DNA of 64,000 bases from positions 143,087 to 207,086 of the forward strand of contig NZ_VMNX01000001.1 in the NCBI RefSeq assembly GCF_009377235.1, in the 5' to 3' direction. The translations under genes were made by a program, and so were the position numbers. The notes under the pieces were generated by a model that did no database searches, had not been told where the DNA came from, and saw nothing but the letters and a program-made list of their open reading frames with translations. Origin of the DNA: Streptomyces acidicola (GTDB lineage: Bacteria; Actinomycetota; Actinomycetes; Streptomycetales; Streptomycetaceae). This document shows positions 49,856 to 56,465 of the stretch, piece after piece; within the stretch, counting starts at the first letter, position 1; each line of letters begins with the position of its first letter.

Positions 49856-50431
49856 ATGAGAATCGGATACGGCCGCGTCTCCACACGCGACCAGAACCCA
49901 GACGCACAGGAGGACGCCCTCAAAGAAGCAGGATGCGATCCCGTCTTCGTCGACAAGGCCTCCGGCAAGCTAGCTTCCCGGCCCGAGCTCGACAAGGCGC
50001 TGATCGCCGCCCGCGAAGGAGACGAGTTCGTCATCACCAAGCTCGACCGGCTCGGACGCTCCCTGAAGAACCTCATCGAGCTCTCCGAGCAGCTGGAGAA
50101 GAAGGGCGTCAACCTCGTCGTCCTGAGCCAGGGCATCGACACCAGCACCCCGGCCGGGCGGATGTTCTTCCACATCCTCGGCGCCATCGCGGAGTTCGAG
50201 CGGTCCCTTATCGTCGAGCGCACTCGCGACGGCCTCGAAGCCGCCCGCGCCCGAGGCCGGGTCGGCGGCAGGAAGCAGGCCCTTAAGCCGCGCCAGGTCA
50301 AGCTCGCCCAGGAGATGTACGACGAGCTGGGCGAGGACGGGAAACGCAAGCACACCGTGCAGGCCATCGCCGACGAACTCGGCGTCGCCCGCACCACCAT
50401 CTACCGGTACCTGGAGAGGAAGAACTCATGA
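49856..50431 (+). CDS. Small serine recombinase (resolvase/invertase type)
   Basis: A 191-aa protein. The catalytic domain begins RIGYGRVSTRDQNPDAQ with Ser9 in the GRVST motif, and KLDRLGRSLKNLIELSEQLE carries the conserved Arg residues. FFHILGAIAEFERSLIVERT forms the long E-helix, and the C-terminus is a short HTH (VQAIADELGVARTTIYRYLE). At this size it is a Tn3/Gin-type resolvase or invertase, not a large phage integrase. It may resolve multimers of the element. There is no clear RBS. ATGA couples it to the next gene. Confidence 0.85.
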   Translation: MRIGYGRVSTRDQNPDAQEDALKEAGCDPVFVDKASGKLASRPELDKALIAAREGDEFVITKLDRLGRSLKNLIELSEQLEKKGVNLVVLSQGIDTSTPAGRMFFHILGAIAEFERSLIVERTRDGLEAARARGRVGGRKQALKPRQVKLAQEMYDELGEDGKRKHTVQAIADELGVARTTIYRYLERKNS

Positions 50432-50787
50432 GCATGAACGGACTAGGCAACGTCAAGATCGGTGACAACCTCGTCCTCGTCACGGGCAACCGCTTCCGAG
50501 GTGACGAGCCCGTCACCGTTTCGCGAGTCGGCCGTAAGTACCTGTACGTGTCCCTCCACGGGTACGAGCGCCGGGAGCGGTTCGACCGGAAGACGGGAGC
50601 CGAGGAGGGCAACGTCGGAGTCCGTGCCCGACTGATGACACAAAAGCAGTACGAGGAGATGAACCAGCGCAGGTCGCTGTTCATGGAGTTGCTGGCCGCC
50701 GGGATCGACGTCAAGCACGAGGTGCGCTCCGAGGTGACCACGGACCAGCTCCGTGCCCTGCTCGCCGTCATCAAGCCCGCCGCCTGA
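50428..50787 (+). CDS. Hypothetical protein coupled to the recombinase
   Basis: A 119-aa protein. The N-terminal half is a small beta barrel (IGDNLVLVTGNRFRGDEPVT, VSLHGYERRERFDRKTGAEE). The C-terminal half is helical. Four-base overlap with the recombinase suggests a linked function, but no family is recognised. Confidence 0.65.
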   Translation: MSMNGLGNVKIGDNLVLVTGNRFRGDEPVTVSRVGRKYLYVSLHGYERRERFDRKTGAEEGNVGVRARLMTQKQYEEMNQRRSLFMELLAAGIDVKHEVRSEVTTDQLRALLAVIKPAA

Positions 50788-50803
50788 CTGACAGCAGCAA
50801 CGG

Positions 50804-50832
50804 CGCCCCGCCCAGGGTAAGTGGGCGGGGCG
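50804..50832 (+). terminator. Terminator after recombinase operon
   Basis: A perfect 11-base stem (CGCCCCGCCCA with TGGGCGGGGCG), 17 bases after the stop. It also ends the convergent minus-strand gene at 50846. Confidence 0.85.
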
Positions 50833-50845
50833 TCGTCGCGTCAGC

Positions 50846-51052
50846 CTACTGGCTCTCGATCGAGAACCCGTCGTGCCCCTCGCAGATGAGGTCGGGGCAG
50901 TACCAGAGGACGGACACGTCCGGGTTGACGCCGCCGCCCATGTCGGCCTGGACGCGCTTGTCGACACGGCTCAGCCGGCCGCAGTGGATACAGGGATGGT
51001 CGCGAAGCCCGCGGGCTTCGGACTGGCTGTAGATGGTCTTCGGAGTGCTCAT
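50846..51052 (-). CDS. Small zinc-binding-like protein
   Basis: A 68-aa protein from ATG 51052. The longer frame lacks an RBS. It has HPCIHCGRL and WYCPDLICEGH, four Cys with a closing His, giving a zinc-ribbon layout. Function unknown. Confidence 0.6.
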   Translation of the reverse strand: MSTPKTIYSQSEARGLRDHPCIHCGRLSRVDKRVQADMGGGVNPDVSVLWYCPDLICEGHDGFSIESQ

Positions 51053-51165
51053 GCTGGGACGGTAAGGCCATTTCGGCGGAGTGTTCCCCCGGCCCTCGAC
51101 AGCCCCGTGCCACACTGGCTGTGGCGCCCGTCTCGTCCCCCGTCGAGTCGGGCGCCGCTGTCTTG

Positions 51166-51660
51166 TTAGGAGTAGGTCCACCGCCATGCGTTGGAGCTGT
51201 ACACGCACTTGATCCTCGCGCCGCTGGCGGTGGTCGTGCTGGCCCCGTGGTCACTGTTCCGGCAGAACTGTCCTGCCGAGTAGCAGTTGCCCGAGCTGGA
51301 GACGATCGAGCACGTGCCCGTGGTGTCGCTGCCGCTGTCGCTTCCGCTACTGCTGTTGGTGTCGGCGACCTGGGCACGGGCGGTTTTGGTGACGGTGACC
51401 GTGGGCTGTGGCTTGGCCTTGGCTTTGATGGTCTCGGTGACGGTTGGGCCTGGCTCGGGTGTGGCCGTCACGGTGATGGTCGCGGCTGGCGCGGATTTGA
51501 TCTCGGCGGCGGGTTGCTGCCCGCCGTTCCCGGTGGCGGCGATCAGCGCGCCGGCGATGAACAGGCCCGAGCCGCCAGCCCATACGCGGGGGCGCCTGTA
51601 GAGCGGGCGGGTGTCGGCCGGGCGTGGCGCTGGCGGCATGGGCGTGTACGGGTTGGTCAT
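51166..51660 (-). CDS. Membrane-anchored protein with Cys-rich C-terminus
   Basis: A 164-aa protein from ATG 51660, which follows AGGGGGGACG. The upstream ATG at 51699 is not preferred. A Pro-rich cytoplasmic N-terminus leads to one membrane helix at about 29-45 (AGGSGLFIAGALIAATG) and a long Thr/Pro/Val linker. The exposed domain has four Cys (CSIVSSSGNCYSAGQFC) and ends NAWRWTYS. Function unknown. Confidence 0.65.
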   Translation of the reverse strand: MTNPYTPMPPAPRPADTRPLYRRPRVWAGGSGLFIAGALIAATGNGGQQPAAEIKSAPAATITVTATPEPGPTVTETIKAKAKPQPTVTVTKTARAQVADTNSSSGSDSGSDTTGTCSIVSSSGNCYSAGQFCRNSDHGASTTTASGARIKCVYSSNAWRWTYS

Positions 51661-51796
51661 CGTCCCCCCTGCTTGTGGTGGAGCGACGACGGTAGTCATC
51701 TGGTGGGGCGCTGGTGGGTGTATGGGGGAGTAGTCACCTTTTCGTGACAGATGGTGGTGCGCGCCCCGCCGTCAGGGCGGGCGCCCGCGCACGGTC

Positions 51797-51976
51797 CTAC
51801 ACCTGGGGGAGTTGGCCGGGCTTGACCGGCACGATCTCCACGTTGGTGCTGCCTGCCGCTTCGAGTACGGACTTCTGCCGTCCGGCGCTGGTCTCGTCGT
51901 AGGCGACAGCGGATGCCCGCGGTGTGCCGTCGGTGTCGGTCCAGGTGAGCGCGTAGTTCTGCATGGTGGTCGTCAT
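51797..51976 (-). CDS. Small hypothetical protein (59 aa)
   Basis: ATG 51976 encodes 59 residues (MTTTMQNYALTWTDTDGTPR) with a helical SAGRQKSVLEAAG and a C-terminal VEIVPVKPGQL strand. Its start overlaps the stop of the upstream minus-strand gene (ATGA), which supports it. Confidence 0.6.
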   Translation of the reverse strand: MTTTMQNYALTWTDTDGTPRASAVAYDETSAGRQKSVLEAAGSTNVEIVPVKPGQLPQV

Positions 51977-52155
51977 GCGCTCATCATCGCTGGCGGCACT
52001 GACAGCGCCTGGCTCGCGGGCTGGTGGGGCGGCTCATAGGCTGGTGCTGCTCGGGGCAGCCTGCGGAGGTCAGCCATACCTGCCATCTGGCTTCGTGTGG
52101 TGAGCGCCACCGAGACGCATTCGATCTCGTTCCACCAGTACCACCGGGAGGACAT
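51973..52155 (-). CDS. Small hypothetical protein (60 aa)
   Basis: A 60-aa protein from ATG 52155 with a Trp-rich start (MSSRWYWWNEIECVSVALTT) and a Pro/Ala-rich tail. It is translationally coupled to the 59-aa gene downstream. No RBS is evident, and no family is recognised. Confidence 0.55.
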   Translation of the reverse strand: MSSRWYWWNEIECVSVALTTRSQMAGMADLRRLPRAAPAYEPPHQPASQALSVPPAMMSA

Positions 52156-52221
52156 GGGCCGCGTCCGCTAGGCCGCCAGGAAGACGGTGAAGAAGACCGC
52201 GGGCCGGGCGAAGCGCAGCGC

Positions 52222-52557
52222 CTAGTCGAGCACGCCGAGCTCCGTGTCCGGCCTGCAGTGCGTGCACGCCGCCACGCCTTCCGTGAGCGCCCGGACGGCC
52301 TGGTCCCGCCCGATTCCGCGCACGTTCTTCCCCGCCATGTGGCAGCCGCCGACGTGCACTGCGACGGGATGTCGTCCACCCAGGGACTGCTGCAACAGCC
52401 AGTCCGGGGCGGGTGGCCGACGCTCTTCGCCGCGGCGCCGCTCGGCTTCCCGCTGCTCTTCTCGGGCGATCCATTGCCGGGTGCGTTGGAGGTCGGCGAG
52501 CTGGATGCGCTCAAGGAAGCGCAGCATGTCGAGACGGGACGGCGGGCTATCGTTCAC
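52222..52557 (-). CDS. DUF6233-like protein
   Basis: A 111-aa protein from GTG 52557. The core RLDMLRFLERIQLADLQRTR, RPPAPDWLLQQSLGG, VAVHVGGCHMAGK and THCRPDTELGVLD follows the DUF6233 pattern found almost only in Streptomyces and its phages. A long basic/acidic helix precedes a Cys-containing C-terminal domain. Function unknown. Confidence 0.75.
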   Translation of the reverse strand: MNDSPPSRLDMLRFLERIQLADLQRTRQWIAREEQREAERRRGEERRPPAPDWLLQQSLGGRHPVAVHVGGCHMAGKNVRGIGRDQAVRALTEGVAACTHCRPDTELGVLD

Positions 52558-52610
52558 GCGTTCGATTCTATGGCGTAGGATCCCCCGCGTCGCATCGGAG
52601 AGGAGCAAGC

Positions 52611-52763
52611 CTGGACGTCGACGAGCTGCTGGCCATGCACGCCGTGAACGTTTCCCGCCTGCCGCCTGCCGCCTGCCGCCTGCCGCCTGCCGCCTGCCCC
52701 TGCAGCGCCACACCACCGCGAGGTGCTCGAATACGACGACGAATGATCGCCGCTCGCGCCTGA
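52611..52763 (+). pseudogene. Small gene disrupted by 7-bp minisatellite expansion
   Basis: GGAGAGGAG (52597-52605) precedes a CTG codon at 52611 that opens the frame DVDELLAMHAVNVSRLPPAA. Six copies of CGCCTGC then occupy 52656-52697. In the present frame the product ends ARIRRRMIAARA. The natural-looking ending APHHREVLEYDDE with a stop at 52744-52746 lies in another frame. That ending would be restored with two or five copies, because each copy shifts the frame by one. Two copies give a smooth RLPPAPAAPHHREVLEYDDE. ATG 52635 is an alternative start. Confidence 0.5.
52656..52697. repeat. Heptanucleotide minisatellite, six CGCCTGC units
   Basis: Six identical tandem copies of CGCCTGC with no interruptions, inside the small gene above. 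The rest of the 327-base gap between the DUF6233 gene and the gene at 52885 (52558-52884) contains only this disrupted gene and the leader of the next gene. Confidence 0.95.
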
Positions 52764-52884
52764 CCAACCCTCGTTGTCGGTGGCGGCTCGTACAGTTGGA
52801 GCCACGTATCCGCGCTGCATGGCTGCACGCGCTCGCCCCGCCCGGAGTGATGCCCGGTGCGGGGCGCTCGACTTAGGAGGGCCT

Positions 52885-53391
52885 GTGGCTCCGTTCTCGC
52901 CGACGATCAACCTCGTCTGTTCGGTGCTGCTCACCATGGGCGAGGCATGGGTGGAGCTCCCGGTAGCCCGCGAGATCTGGGAGGAAGACGGCCCAGTCCG
53001 CGACATGCTCACCGACAAGGTGAGGTCCGAGCTGGCGGCAGTCGTCCTCAAAGAGACAGGCCTCCAACTCGACGACGCCTTCCTGGCCACACTGCCGGTG
53101 ACCGTTCAAGACCCAGACGTCGGGCCCGCTGGAGCCCCAAGCCGAGCTGCGGAGTGCGCGGTCGTCTGCGTGGGCGGCCCTCGCGACGGCACCCGCCTGA
53201 AGCTGGACCGCGCACACCCGGGCCTCGCCGTTCAGCTGCCTCTTGAGGAGCCGTTGTCGGCCCTGTTCGAGGCGGCTGCCGGGAAGGTGGCCCCGATCCG
53301 ACGGGCCCTGTACGTGCCGATCGTCGAAGGCGGGCGCTGCAGCCGGGCTGATGACGGAGCGTGGCGATTCCGCTGGGACGGGGACTGCTAG
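52885..53391 (+). CDS. Hypothetical protein
   Basis: A 168-aa protein from GTG 52885 after TAGGAGG. Its N-terminal half resembles phage proteins with WVELPVAREIWEEDGPVRD. The C-terminal half has CVGGPRDGTRLKLDRAHPG and RRALYVPIVEGGRCSRADDG, typical of small Streptomyces beta domains of unknown role. It converges on the next minus-strand gene with overlapping stops. Confidence 0.6.
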   Translation: MAPFSPTINLVCSVLLTMGEAWVELPVAREIWEEDGPVRDMLTDKVRSELAAVVLKETGLQLDDAFLATLPVTVQDPDVGPAGAPSRAAECAVVCVGGPRDGTRLKLDRAHPGLAVQLPLEEPLSALFEAAAGKVAPIRRALYVPIVEGGRCSRADDGAWRFRWDGDC

Positions 53392-53594
53392 CCCGCCATC
53401 TCCGAGTGCCGCACGATCCGCTTGAGCTCCATCTCGACCTCGTACCGGGAGGCGTCGACTTCGTCGCGGGCGATGAATGCGCCGACCCCAGCATGGACGG
53501 CGAGGGCGGTGTCGACGGTGAGCTGGCCGCGCTGAATCTCGCCCCACGCCGCACGTTCGTGCTCGATCAGGTCGTCAGGTAGTTCGATTGCCAC
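53388..53594 (-). CDS. Small helical hypothetical protein
   Basis: A 68-aa protein (MAIELPDDLIEHERAAWGEI, then a long charged helix) with stops overlapping the convergent gene. No motif is recognised. Might be an antitoxin-like or phage small protein. Confidence 0.6.
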   Translation of the reverse strand: MAIELPDDLIEHERAAWGEIQRGQLTVDTALAVHAGVGAFIARDEVDASRYEVEMELKRIVRHSEMAG

Positions 53595-53603
53595 GCGGTA
53601 AGG

Positions 53604-53798
53604 TTACGCCGCCTTCACGATCTCCCCGCACGCCCGCTCCGCCGCGACGGCCAGCGTCCACTCCTCGACGAGCAGCGCGTACCGGGCCCGCTGCTCAGCC
53701 GTCAGCCGCACCGCCGGATGCGGCCACAACGCACGGATCTCCGCGTTGACCTGCTCGGCAGGCCGCACGGAACCCGGCGACAGGGGATTAGACGGCAT
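53604..53798 (-). CDS. Small helical hypothetical protein
   Basis: A 64-aa protein (MPSNPLSPGSVRPAEQVNAE) with RYALLVEEWTLAVAAERAC helices. Nine bases separate it from the 53388 gene, so they are likely co-transcribed. Function unknown. Confidence 0.6.
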   Translation of the reverse strand: MPSNPLSPGSVRPAEQVNAEIRALWPHPAVRLTAEQRARYALLVEEWTLAVAAERACGEIVKAA

Positions 53799-53831
53799 GC
53801 GGGCAAGTCTAGGAGCCGGGTCTGACAGTGG

Positions 53832-54077
53832 TCAGGACTCCGACGGCCGCGGCAGCTCGGTGACGAACGTCCCCACGCCGGGATACATGACGGCCAGCCC
53901 CGCCTTCCGCAGCTCTGTCAACACGCGCTTCGCGGTCACCTGGCTAATCCCGAACTCGTCGCAGATTGCCATCGCGGACGGAAGCCTGCCTCCGGGCGTG
54001 TAGGTGCCGTCGACGATCCGCTCCCGCATTACGTCACACACCTGCCGCCACCTGGGTACTTCCGGCTCCCACCTCAT
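53832..54077 (-). CDS. Short GntR-family winged-helix regulator
   Basis: An 81-aa protein consisting of only the GntR winged helix: WRQVCDVMRERIVDGTYTPG, LPSAMAICDEFGISQVTAKR, VLTELRKAGLAVMYPGVGTF. There is no effector domain. Short GntR proteins of this type occur in Streptomyces mobile elements as autoregulated repressors. The 9-bp repeats just upstream are candidate operators. Confidence 0.8.
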   Translation of the reverse strand: MRWEPEVPRWRQVCDVMRERIVDGTYTPGGRLPSAMAICDEFGISQVTAKRVLTELRKAGLAVMYPGVGTFVTELPRPSES

Positions 54078-54124
54078 GATCCAAGACGCTAGGTGGGCTT
54101 AGCCGAACAGGCGAGATGAGACCG

Positions 54125-54151
54125 CCTATACGACCTATACCGCCTATTCCG
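54125..54151. promoter_or_regulatory. Three 9-bp direct repeats between divergent genes
   Basis: CCTATACGA, CCTATACCG and CCTATTCCG are contiguous. They lie 48 bases upstream of the short GntR gene and 85 bases upstream of the divergent plus-strand gene. Regular 9-bp spacing in a divergent control region suggests an operator array or iteron-like site. Confidence 0.55.
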
Positions 54152-54235
54152 CGAGAGTATGGTGACCCACAGCACAAAACGCCCCCCGGACGCGGGCCAG
54201 CATCCGGGAGGCAGCCGACGATCGGAGCGTCGACC

Positions 54236-54481
54236 ATGGACGAGCGTAGAGACCCGCCGCCCACACCAGAACCCGGCGTGCCGCGCCAAATGAACGCCCC
54301 CAGCGGCGAGCTCAGCCCCGTCCAGCAGGCCCGGCGCCGCTACGTCCAACACGTCACCGACGAGTGCGCCAGGTGCAGGGACGTCGACCGCGACCGCTGC
54401 GACGAAGGTGAACGGCTGTACCGGGCCTGGATCGATGTCTGCGACGACGCCTACCGCCAGCTCTCCGACCACACCCAGTGA
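54236..54481 (+). CDS. Small Cys-containing hypothetical protein
   Basis: An 81-aa protein from ATG 54236. The frame extends upstream through the repeat array without an RBS, so the later start is used. It contains YVQHVTDECARCRDVDRDRC, three Cys that could bind zinc, and a helical C-terminus. The 170 bases to the XRE gene contain a weak CCCGCCGC/GCGGGCGGG hairpin and nothing else clear. Confidence 0.6.
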   Translation: MDERRDPPPTPEPGVPRQMNAPSGELSPVQQARRRYVQHVTDECARCRDVDRDRCDEGERLYRAWIDVCDDAYRQLSDHTQ

Positions 54482-54651
54482 GCGCCACCCGCCGCCAAAG
54501 CCTTGCAGCGGGCGGGTAGTTGAGTTACCCGAGGGAACGTTTGGCCATGGCCTGACCTGCGGGTGAGGAATTCACACGGAGCGCTTTCGGTTCACGCGGA
54601 TCTATGCAGACTGCGTACTTGCCTCAGGGGTGCCCGCGTATTGACGATGAT

Positions 54652-54894
54652 TCAGTAACCGCGGAGGAGGTCGGTGACGTGCACACCCAAGACGCGCGCG
54701 ATCTTTATGAGCGACGAGATCCGGGCGTCGCGCGTGCCAGCCTCAATGCCCTGCAGGGTGGCGCGGGAGAGGCCGGCCGAGAGGTGTAGGGCTTCCTGGG
54801 TCATGTTCTGGCGAAGCCGGGTAACGCGGATACGGTCGCCGATGGCGCGGCGGCGTTCGAGGAGCCAGGCGTCATCATCGGGCAGGTGTGGCAC
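54652..54894 (-). CDS. XRE-family (Cro/CI-type) repressor
   Basis: An 80-aa protein with a single HTH_XRE domain (RIRVTRLRQNMTQEALHLSA, LSRATLQGIEAGTRDARISS) and a short tail ending LGVHVTDLLRGY. It probably regulates the divergent gene at 55074 or a lysogeny switch. The 179-base intergenic region (54895-55073) is relatively AT-rich with palindrome-like TGCATGATCATAA. Confidence 0.8.
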   Translation of the reverse strand: MPHLPDDDAWLLERRRAIGDRIRVTRLRQNMTQEALHLSAGLSRATLQGIEAGTRDARISSLIKIARVLGVHVTDLLRGY

Positions 54895-55073
54895 TCGACA
54901 AACGCTCTGGCCTGCATGATCATAAGTCAGCCTCGTAAACGAGGCATTATTTGATCTTGAAGTTAGTCGAGCCGCTTCATTGCTTGTTCCGCATGACCCA
55001 CCCCCCTCGCTCGCAGCCCTGTCGCGTGCTGGCGTGCGCTACAGGGTGACAGGTAACGTCCAGATTCGAACGA

Positions 55074-55379
55074 ATGTTCACGCCGTATGACGCAGACGGC
55101 CAACCGACGGGAGAAGAGATGGACCGCCAGCAGATCCTCGACCTCTATACCTGGCAGCCGGGGACCTGCTTTCGCCACCCAGGTGGCGGAACCGTCGACA
55201 CTGCCCTCGTCAAGATGATCAAGCCCCGAGCCGGCCAGCCGGAAGAAGTGCGCGCCTGTCGCGATTGCGTCCTCGTCATGGAGGGCTGTCGCCGCAACAC
55301 TGCCGAACAGGCTGGCGTCGAGTACGAGCCGGGGCACGTCGGGGAAGCGGTCGTGGCGAGGTGTCCCGGCAGTTCATAG
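55074..55379 (+). CDS. Small zinc-binding-like protein
   Basis: A 101-aa protein from ATG 55074, or 86 aa from ATG 55119 which has the better RBS (GGGAGAAG). It contains DLYTWQPGTCFRHPGGGTVD and VRACRDCVLVMEGCRR, Cys-rich. This is the divergent partner of the XRE gene and the last gene that looks element-borne. Confidence 0.6.
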   Translation: MFTPYDADGQPTGEEMDRQQILDLYTWQPGTCFRHPGGGTVDTALVKMIKPRAGQPEEVRACRDCVLVMEGCRRNTAEQAGVEYEPGHVGEAVVARCPGSS

Positions 55380-55799
55380 GGCATCTACGGCGATGGATTC
55401 CGGGGAGGATCTGGGGAGCAGGGCCTTCCGGGGAGCGTTTGGGGGCGTGGAGAAATGCCACCCGTCACCACTCGGCACCACTCAAGGACACTAGATACCA
55501 GCAGGTCAGGACCTTCGAGAGTCAACCGCACTTCATCGCCGCAGACCGCACGGGCCTGGCCTGGCAGAACACGGCTTATAACCAGCCGCCGCACATGAGC
55601 TTCTTCATCGGCAACAAGATGCCGACGGCACCCCGCCCGACGGTCTACACACCGTGACCTGCTGAAACACCTGAAGCGGCTGCGTGCGGCGTGCACGCAG
55701 CCGCGACCTTCGTGATCGTGTTGCTGTCGCGCCTCTTGTTCCGGCAAATCCGACAGTTCGGTGATAACGTCCCCTGCCTCATCGACCTCTGAGGGGACC
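55380..55799. other. Gene-poor stretch between the element and the host lipoprotein
   Basis: These 420 bases hold no convincing gene on either strand. Short frames of up to 130 codons lack an RBS and have poor codon use. No tRNA-like cloverleaf was recognised. The stretch carries a GGCTGCGTGCGGCGTGCACGCAGCC hairpin at about 55678-55702. It is the most likely place for the right boundary of the mobile region, but no attachment repeat could be matched because the left end is outside the window. Confidence 0.4.
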
Positions 55800-56375
55800 A
55801 TGCACACCCGCATCCACACCACCGTCGTCGGGCTCACCGCCGCCGGCCTGCTCGCCCTCACCGCTTGCGGTACCGGCGAGGACACCGTCACCACCAAGCC
55901 GAAGGCCGACACCCGGACGGCCGCCGACGAGAAGGCCGGAGCCACGCGCACGGCGGACAGGACGGCCGGGGTCGGCGACACCCTCGCCCTGAAGGGGACC
56001 GACGGCCAGCAACTCGACGTCACGCTGAAGAAGTGGCTGCCCACCGCGAAGGGCGCGGACGAGATCAACGTCCCCCCGGACGGCAAACGCTGGGCCGCCG
56101 CTCAGTTCGAGCTGGTGAACACGGGCAGCAAGGTCTACGCGGACAGCCCCGGCAACGGGGCGAAGGCCGCCGACAGCGACGGGCAGCGGTTCGACGCGTG
56201 GTTCGGGGAGATCGCCGCGGGCCCGGCGATGGCGTCCGACCTGAGCTTGCCGAAGGGCGAGAAGGCCCTGGGCTGGATCGTGTTCCAGGTGCCGAAGGAC
56301 TCGAAGATCGTGAGCCTGCAGTTCGCGATGAACTCCGGGTTCTCGGACCAGACGGGGCAGTGGTCGGTGAAGTAG
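55800..56375 (+). CDS. Lipoprotein, DUF4352-like, chromosomal-side copy
   Basis: A 191-aa protein from ATG 55800 after GAGGGGA. It has a signal peptide with lipobox LALTAC (Cys21), a charged linker, and a beta-sandwich with AQFELVNTGSKVYADSPGNG and the ending SGFSDQTGQWSVK. It is clearly paralogous to the product at 13,195, sharing VTTKPKA, ALKG, NTGSK, NGAK, KALGWI and SGFSDQTG motifs in the same order. Exported and membrane-anchored. Function unknown. Confidence 0.75.
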   Translation: MHTRIHTTVVGLTAAGLLALTACGTGEDTVTTKPKADTRTAADEKAGATRTADRTAGVGDTLALKGTDGQQLDVTLKKWLPTAKGADEINVPPDGKRWAAAQFELVNTGSKVYADSPGNGAKAADSDGQRFDAWFGEIAAGPAMASDLSLPKGEKALGWIVFQVPKDSKIVSLQFAMNSGFSDQTGQWSVK

Positions 56376-56382
56376 GAGCCGA

Positions 56383-56411
56383 GGGCGCGTGCCGCGATCC
56401 GGCACGCGCCC
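56383..56411 (+). terminator. Terminator after the lipoprotein gene
   Basis: A perfect 11-base stem (GGGCGCGTGCC with GGCACGCGCCC) around a seven-base loop, starting seven bases after the stop. Confidence 0.85.
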
Positions 56412-56465
56412 ACCGTGCTCAGTCCACCGTGCTCAGTCCACCGTGCTTAGTCCACCGTGCTCAGT
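56410..56465. repeat. Four 14-bp tandem repeats covering the GH74 stop codon
   Basis: CCACCGTGCTCAGT is repeated four times (one copy has TTAGT), and a partial fifth (TCACCGTGC) continues into the gene. On the minus strand the unit is ACTGAGCACGGTGG. Each copy contains the TGA-type end of the GH74-CBM2 gene, so the array grew from the gene's 3' end. Confidence 0.9.

Noticed and set aside
52656..52697. Could the CGCCTGC array be a CRISPR or origin iteron set?
   Set aside because: The copies are contiguous with no spacers and lie within a coding frame after an RBS. A slippage minisatellite explains it.
55265..55657. 130-codon plus-strand frame in the gap after 55379
   Set aside because: It overlaps the Cys-rich gene at 55074, has no RBS, and its product shows no domain or normal codon bias.
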